Made by a program: the position numbers and the translations under genes. Under the pieces are notes generated by a model. That model was not told where the DNA came from. It searched no databases and saw nothing but the letters and a program-made list of their open reading frames with translations. Shown in pieces: positions 42,361 through 45,522 of a stretch of 45,522 nt of DNA. Source of the DNA: Gammaproteobacteria bacterium (GTDB lineage Bacteria > Pseudomonadota > Gammaproteobacteria > Burkholderiales > Rhodocyclaceae); NCBI GenBank assembly GCA_029289265.1, contig JARFTX010000012.1, forward strand, positions 1 through 45,522, written 5' to 3'. Position 1 is the stretch's first letter. The number at the start of each line of letters is the position of its first letter.

Positions 42361-42744
42361 ATGACAACACTCGAACCGCTGAGACAACACTTGGCAACGA
42401 TACCGGGCATGAAGCTGGCGATCGTATTCGGGTCGGTCGCGACCGGACGGGCGCGCGCCGGCAGCGACGTCGACCTCGCGATCCTGCTGGACAGGCCGAT
42501 GGATGCGGCGACCAAGATGGGATTGATCGGCGACGTGGCTGAAATCACGGGCAGGCCCGTCGATCTGATCGACTTGCGGCGCGCGGGTGAGCCACTGCTT
42601 GGAGAAGTCCTGAAGGGGGTGCGGCTTGTCGGCAGTGATGCCGAGTTTGCCGAGCTTGCCTTGCGCCATATCTACGCGAACGAGGATTACGTGCCGTATA
42701 TGCGACGCGCACTGGCGGAGCGCAGACGGGCATGGATCGGCTGA
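42361..42744 (+). CDS. mntA: MntA-like minimal nucleotidyltransferase (second copy)
   Basis: A 127-aa minimal nucleotidyltransferase. GS at 24-25, ten residues, DVD at 36-38 give the GS-x10-D-x-D site; RPVDLIDLRRA carries the third acidic residue. The frame's ATG at 42361 has a poor ribosome-binding site. It overlaps a HepT-like ORF that is truncated, so the antitoxin stands nearly alone. It belongs to a different branch from the copy at 14344, judging by their low similarity. Confidence 0.87.
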   Translation: MTTLEPLRQHLATIPGMKLAIVFGSVATGRARAGSDVDLAILLDRPMDAATKMGLIGDVAEITGRPVDLIDLRRAGEPLLGEVLKGVRLVGSDAEFAELALRHIYANEDYVPYMRRALAERRRAWIG

Positions 42745-42893
42745 TCGTCGAACGCAAGCTGGACTCGCTCAGGCGCTGCCTGGAACGAGTGCGCAAGCGC
42801 TGTCCCGCCGATGCCGCGGCCCTTGCAACGGACATCGACGCGCAGGATATCCTGCCGCTCAACCTGACGCGGGCCGTCCAGCTTTGCGTGGAT
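42732..42893 (+). pseudogene. hepT: Truncated HepT-like toxin remnant
   Basis: The ATG at 42732 overlaps the MntA-like gene by 13 bp, as in intact modules. The 54 residues MDRLIVERKLDSLRRCLERV...NLTRAVQLCVD match the N-terminal half of HepT (DUF86). After that the frame loses resemblance to the family and runs in the wrong frame into rpoH. The catalytic R-x4-H-x-Y motif is missing, so the toxin should be inactive. The break lies about 80 bp before the CIRCE/rpoH promoter. Confidence 0.82.
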
Positions 42894-42972
42894 GGCGGGG
42901 TGCTTCGCGCTGCGCCAGACTCGATCTTCGTTCTGGTCATTTTCGCCCCCCGTTGCGGAACTCTCCACCCCC

Positions 42973-43002
42973 TTAGCACTCTCATCGCACGAGTGCTAAA
43001 AT
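42973..43002 (+). promoter_or_regulatory. CIRCE operator overlapping the rpoH promoter
   Basis: TTAGCACTC (42973-42981), nine bases, GAGTGCTAA (42991-42999) match the CIRCE consensus for the HrcA repressor perfectly. TTAGCA as -35 and TAAAAT (42997-43002) as -10, 18 bp apart, would form a sigma-70 promoter lying across the operator, so HrcA would block RNA polymerase. CIRCE control of rpoH is known in betaproteobacteria. Confidence 0.93.
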
Positions 43003-43026
43003 CGCGCACAAGGAGGGCCTGCATAG

Positions 43027-43875
43027 ATGACTCAAGCTCTGTCGTTTCCGGTGCCGACGGCGGTCGGCAGCATCGACCAGTACATCCAGTCGGTCAATCG
43101 CATCCCGCTCTTGACCGAGCGCGAGGAGGTGGAGCTGGCGACGCGGTTGCGCGACGAGGGCGACGTGGAGGCGGCGCGCAAGCTGGTGATGTCGCACCTG
43201 CGGCTGGTGGTGGCGATCGCGCGCGGCTATCTGGGCTACGGGCTGCCGCACGCGGATCTGATCCAGGAAGGCAACATCGGGCTGATGAAGGCGGTCAAGC
43301 GCTTCGACCCGAGCCGCGGCGTGCGGCTGGTGTCGTTCGCGATCCACTGGATCAAGGCGGAGATCCACGAGTACATCATCCGCAACTGGCGGCTGGTGAA
43401 GGTCGCGACCACCAAGGCGCACCGCAAGCTGTTCTTCAACCTGCGCAGCATGAAGCGCGACACCGGCACGCTCACGCGCGACGAGGTGCAGGTGGTGGCC
43501 GACCAGCTCGGGGTCAAGCCCGAGGAAGTGGTCGAGATGGAAACCCGCATGTCGGGCCGCGACCTGCCGCTCGAAGGTGGGCATGACGACGAGGACGAGC
43601 GCTTCGCGCCGATCGCCTACCTGCCCGACCCGCACGCCGAGCCGTCCGAGGTGCTGGAGCGCGCCGAGGCGGCGCGGCTGCAGGACGAAGGCCTCCACAG
43701 CGCCCTGGAAAGCCTCGACGAGCGCAGCCGCAACATCGTGCGCCGCCGCTGGCTCACCGAGGGCGAAAGCTCGACCCTGCACGAGTTGGCCGCCGAATAC
43801 GGCGTCTCGGCCGAGCGCATCCGCCAGATCGAGGCGAAGGCGATGCAGAAGATGCGGGGGTTGCTGGCGGCTTGA
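43027..43875 (+). CDS. rpoH: RNA polymerase heat-shock sigma factor RpoH (sigma-32)
   Basis: Alternative sigma factor directing core RNA polymerase to heat-shock promoters; 282 aa, typical length. SHLRLVVAIARGYLGYGLPH and DLIQEGNIGLMKAVKRFDP are region 2; GVRLVSFAIHWIKAEIHEYI is region 2.4; HRKLFFNLR (132-140) is the RpoH box. ERSRNIVRRRWLTE with YGVSAERIRQIEAKAM is region 4.2. A strong AGGAGG lies 11 bp before the ATG. Preceded by a perfect CIRCE. Confidence 0.98.
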   Translation: MTQALSFPVPTAVGSIDQYIQSVNRIPLLTEREEVELATRLRDEGDVEAARKLVMSHLRLVVAIARGYLGYGLPHADLIQEGNIGLMKAVKRFDPSRGVRLVSFAIHWIKAEIHEYIIRNWRLVKVATTKAHRKLFFNLRSMKRDTGTLTRDEVQVVADQLGVKPEEVVEMETRMSGRDLPLEGGHDDEDERFAPIAYLPDPHAEPSEVLERAEAARLQDEGLHSALESLDERSRNIVRRRWLTEGESSTLHELAAEYGVSAERIRQIEAKAMQKMRGLLAA

Positions 43876-43955
43876 TGTGCGAGCTGGACAAGCTGTAGGT
43901 GGAGGGCTAGCATTTTCATTAGCCAGACCAGACCAACCTCACTCGGAGTCCGATG

Positions 43956-44198
43956 ATGCACACGGTGAACATGCTGCAGGCGAAATCCAGCCTGTCCCGT
44001 CTCGTCGAGGCCATCGAACAGGGCGAGGAGCGGGAGATCGTCATCGCGCGTAATGGGCGGCCTGCTGCGAAGCTGGTGTCCATCGACGAGGTGCCGCAGG
44101 GGCAGCGCATAGGCATAGCCAAGGGCGAGTTCGAAGTGCCCGACGATATCGATCGCTCCAACGAAGAAGTGGCGCGGATCTTTCTCGGGCGTCCGTAA
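43956..44198 (+). CDS. Phd/YefM-family antitoxin
   Basis: An 80-aa antitoxin. MHTVNMLQAKSSLSRLVEAI and REIVIARNGRPAAKLVSI are typical of Phd/YefM, and the acidic tail EFEVPDDIDRSNEE binds the toxin. Two ATGs occur (43953, 43956); GGAG seven bases before 43956 favours that one. The partner PIN toxin starts 2 bp after its stop. Confidence 0.92.
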   Translation: MHTVNMLQAKSSLSRLVEAIEQGEEREIVIARNGRPAAKLVSIDEVPQGQRIGIAKGEFEVPDDIDRSNEEVARIFLGRP

Positions 44199-44200
44199 AC

Positions 44201-44587
44201 TTGAACGTACTGCTCGACACGCACGTGGCGCTCTGGGCGCTGACGGACAGTCCCAGATTGTCGGAACGGGCGCGCGAGCTGATCACCGCGCCACGCAGTA
44301 CCGTCTGGGTGAGCACGGTGAGCGTCTGGGAGATTGCCATCAAGCATGCTCTGGGACGCGGCGACATGCCGATTGGCGCAGAAGACGCGCTGCGATTTTT
44401 CCGGCGCGCCGGATACCGCGTATTGCCGATCGAGCCCGAGCATGCCGCGGCCGTCGAGCACCTTCCCGCGCACCACCAGGATCCTTTCGACCGCCTGCTC
44501 GTCAGCCAGGCGCTCATCGAGCCGATGCGCCTGCTCACGCACGACGCGACCGTTGCCCGCTACAGCGATACGGTCGTCACGGTGTAA
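44201..44587 (+). CDS. PIN-domain toxin (TTG start)
   Basis: A 128-aa PIN ribonuclease. LLDTHVALWALTDSPRLSER holds the first Asp; VSTVSVWEIAIKHALGRG the central Glu; QDPFDRLLVSQALIEPM and LLTHDATVARY the others. It starts with TTG at 44201, two bases after the antitoxin stop. It converges with the SCO1 gene across 27 bp. Confidence 0.92.
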   Translation: MNVLLDTHVALWALTDSPRLSERARELITAPRSTVWVSTVSVWEIAIKHALGRGDMPIGAEDALRFFRRAGYRVLPIEPEHAAAVEHLPAHHQDPFDRLLVSQALIEPMRLLTHDATVARYSDTVVTV

Positions 44588-44614
44588 CGGGCCGCCCTCT
44601 TCCCGCAGCAGCCC

Positions 44615-45196
44615 TCAATTACCCGCCAACAGCAGTCCGATATCCGCCGCGATGTCCTCGGCCGTCGTGCCATGCCGCACGTACAGCCGCAGCCGCCCCT
44701 GCGGGTCGAGGATGTAGGTGCCGGCGGTGTGGTCGATGGTGTAGTGCGGGCCGCTGGTGTCGCCGCTCTTCTGGTAGAAGATGCGGAATTCCTTGGCGGT
44801 TTCGGCGGTGCGCTGCGCGTCGCCATGCAGTCCCAGGAAATCCGCGCCGAAGGCCGGGACGTAGCTCGCCAGCAGCTCGGGCGTGTCGCGCTCGGGGTCG
44901 ACGGTGACGAAGAGCACCTGGACGCGCTCGGCGTCGGGGCCAAGCAGGCGCTTGACTTCGGCCATCGTCGCGAGGCTGGTCGGGCAGACGTCGGGGCACT
45001 GGGTGAAACCGAAGAAGAGCGTGACGACCTTGCCGCGGAAGTCTTCGAGGGTGCGCGCGTTGCCATGGTGGTCGGTAAGCGCGAAGCTCTTGCCGTAGTT
45101 CGCGCCGGTGATGTCGGTGTTGCGGAACTGCGGGGCGGTGGGACCCGAGCAGGCGGCGAGCGCCAGGGCGGCGAGGACGATCAGGGTTCTGAGCAT
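44615..45196 (-). CDS. SCO1/SenC family copper chaperone
   Basis: Membrane-anchored thioredoxin-like copper chaperone for the CuA site of cytochrome c oxidase, 193 aa. Lipobox-like LALAACSG at residues 9-16 suggests a lipoprotein. GFTQCPDVCPTSLATMAEV carries the CxxxC copper site, and HYTIDHTAGTYILDP the copper-ligand His. The ATG at 45196 is preferred over the longer frame. Adjacent to cyoE, the usual haem-copper oxidase maturation context. Confidence 0.93.
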   Translation of the reverse strand: MLRTLIVLAALALAACSGPTAPQFRNTDITGANYGKSFALTDHHGNARTLEDFRGKVVTLFFGFTQCPDVCPTSLATMAEVKRLLGPDAERVQVLFVTVDPERDTPELLASYVPAFGADFLGLHGDAQRTAETAKEFRIFYQKSGDTSGPHYTIDHTAGTYILDPQGRLRLYVRHGTTAEDIAADIGLLLAGN

Positions 45197-45301
45197 GAGC
45201 GTGGGGGGGCGATGGAGGCGACGCAAATGGTCCACCAAAAGTGGATCGCCGCGCAAGACATCGCTCCGGGCCTGTCCGTAATGCGGGTGCCGGGCTTGGC
45301 T

Positions 45302-45522
45302 TCAGAAGCGAACGTAGTGATCCGTCAGCAGTGCGGCGAACAGCAGGAACAGATAAAGAATCGAGAAGCGGAAGGTGCGGCGCGCCAGCGCGTCGCTGTA
45401 GTCGACGTAGAGCCGCCAGGCGTGGGCGATGAAGGCCGCGCCGAGGCCGACCGCGGCGGCGAGGTAGAGCCAGCCGCTCATGCGGGTCGCGAACGGCAGC
45501 AGGGTGATGCCGAAGAGCGCGA
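45302..45522 (-). CDS. cyoE: Protoheme IX farnesyltransferase, 3' end only
   Basis: The last 72 codons of a membrane protein: [57 protein letters not shown], ending HYVRF. This matches the C-terminus of haem O synthase (CyoE/CtaB), a membrane prenyltransferase making haem O for terminal oxidases. The 5' end lies beyond the window. It is followed by SCO1, as in many betaproteobacterial ctaB-sco loci. Confidence 0.88.
   Translation of the reverse strand, partial: ALFGITLLPFATRMSGWLYLAAAVGLGAAFIAHAWRLYVDYSDALARRTFRFSILYLFLLFAALLTDHYVRF

Noticed and set aside
42894-43586. Continuation of the HepT frame as a 284-aa protein
   Set aside because: Beyond about residue 54 it resembles no family and overlaps rpoH in another frame.
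43905-43924. Terminator for rpoH (GGCTA-N10-TAGCC)
   Set aside because: Only five pairs, a 10-base loop and no T-tract after the stem.

Overview
This is a GC-rich bacterial chromosome segment, most likely from a betaproteobacterium near the Rhodocyclales (Thauera/Azoarcus/Zoogloea-like). The basis is the exosortase A (XrtA/EpsH) exopolysaccharide locus, a neisserial-type porin, RpoH under a CIRCE element, and SCO1 next to CyoE. The lineage comes from gene content only; no database search was possible.

Region 1 (1-30862) is the XrtA/PEP-CTERM exopolysaccharide locus. The core reads leftwards on the minus strand from about 29859: Wza-like export lipoprotein, chain-length determinant, tyrosine autokinase, TIGR03016-type outer-membrane protein, ExeA-like ATPase, WecB, polysaccharide deacetylase, FemAB-like protein, glycosyltransferase, exosortase XrtA fused to EpsI, glycosyltransferase, asparagine-synthase-like amidotransferase, two more glycosyltransferases and an exosortase-associated O-ligase. 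Many neighbours overlap by ATGA, which suggests translational coupling. Two toxin-antitoxin (TA) modules, MntA/HepT (13985-14634) and UPF0175/DUF3368 (11854-12607), interrupt the core. From about 5114 to 9310 the DNA becomes much more AT-rich and holds a GT2, a pyruvyl transferase, a Wzx-type flippase and a TPR protein, probably a laterally exchanged sugar-specific cassette. A VpsJ-like alpha-barrel protein (plus strand), two glycosyltransferases and a second deacetylase, cut by the window edge, complete the left end. A FeeM-like N-acyltransferase is divergent from the core operon at its right end. Together these genes would make, assemble, polymerise, flip, export and modify an exopolysaccharide and sort PEP-CTERM proteins. 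No PEP-CTERM substrate and no PrsK/PrsR regulator was seen here.

Region 2 (30930-36615) carries a DUF1302-like outer-membrane barrel, a LolD-like ABC ATPase without a permease, a divergent LolA-like lipoprotein-sorting protein, a beta-CASP metallo-beta-lactamase RNase-like protein, and a secreted protein of unknown function ending in seven 13-residue charged repeats.

Region 3 (36850-39310) is mobile: an IS4-family element with terminal inverted repeats and a likely 13-bp target duplication, inserted in a REP-like motif (GGGGTCAGACTCC) that also flanks a REP-associated tyrosine transposase (RAYT) gene in inverted orientation.

Region 4 (39368-45522) holds a porin with a clear terminator, then four TA modules in about 4 kb (Phd/VapC, VapB/VapC, MntA with a truncated HepT, Phd/PIN) surrounding rpoH. 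The rpoH promoter overlaps a perfect CIRCE operator, and the truncated HepT ends about 80 bp upstream of it. SCO1/SenC and the 3' end of cyoE close the window.
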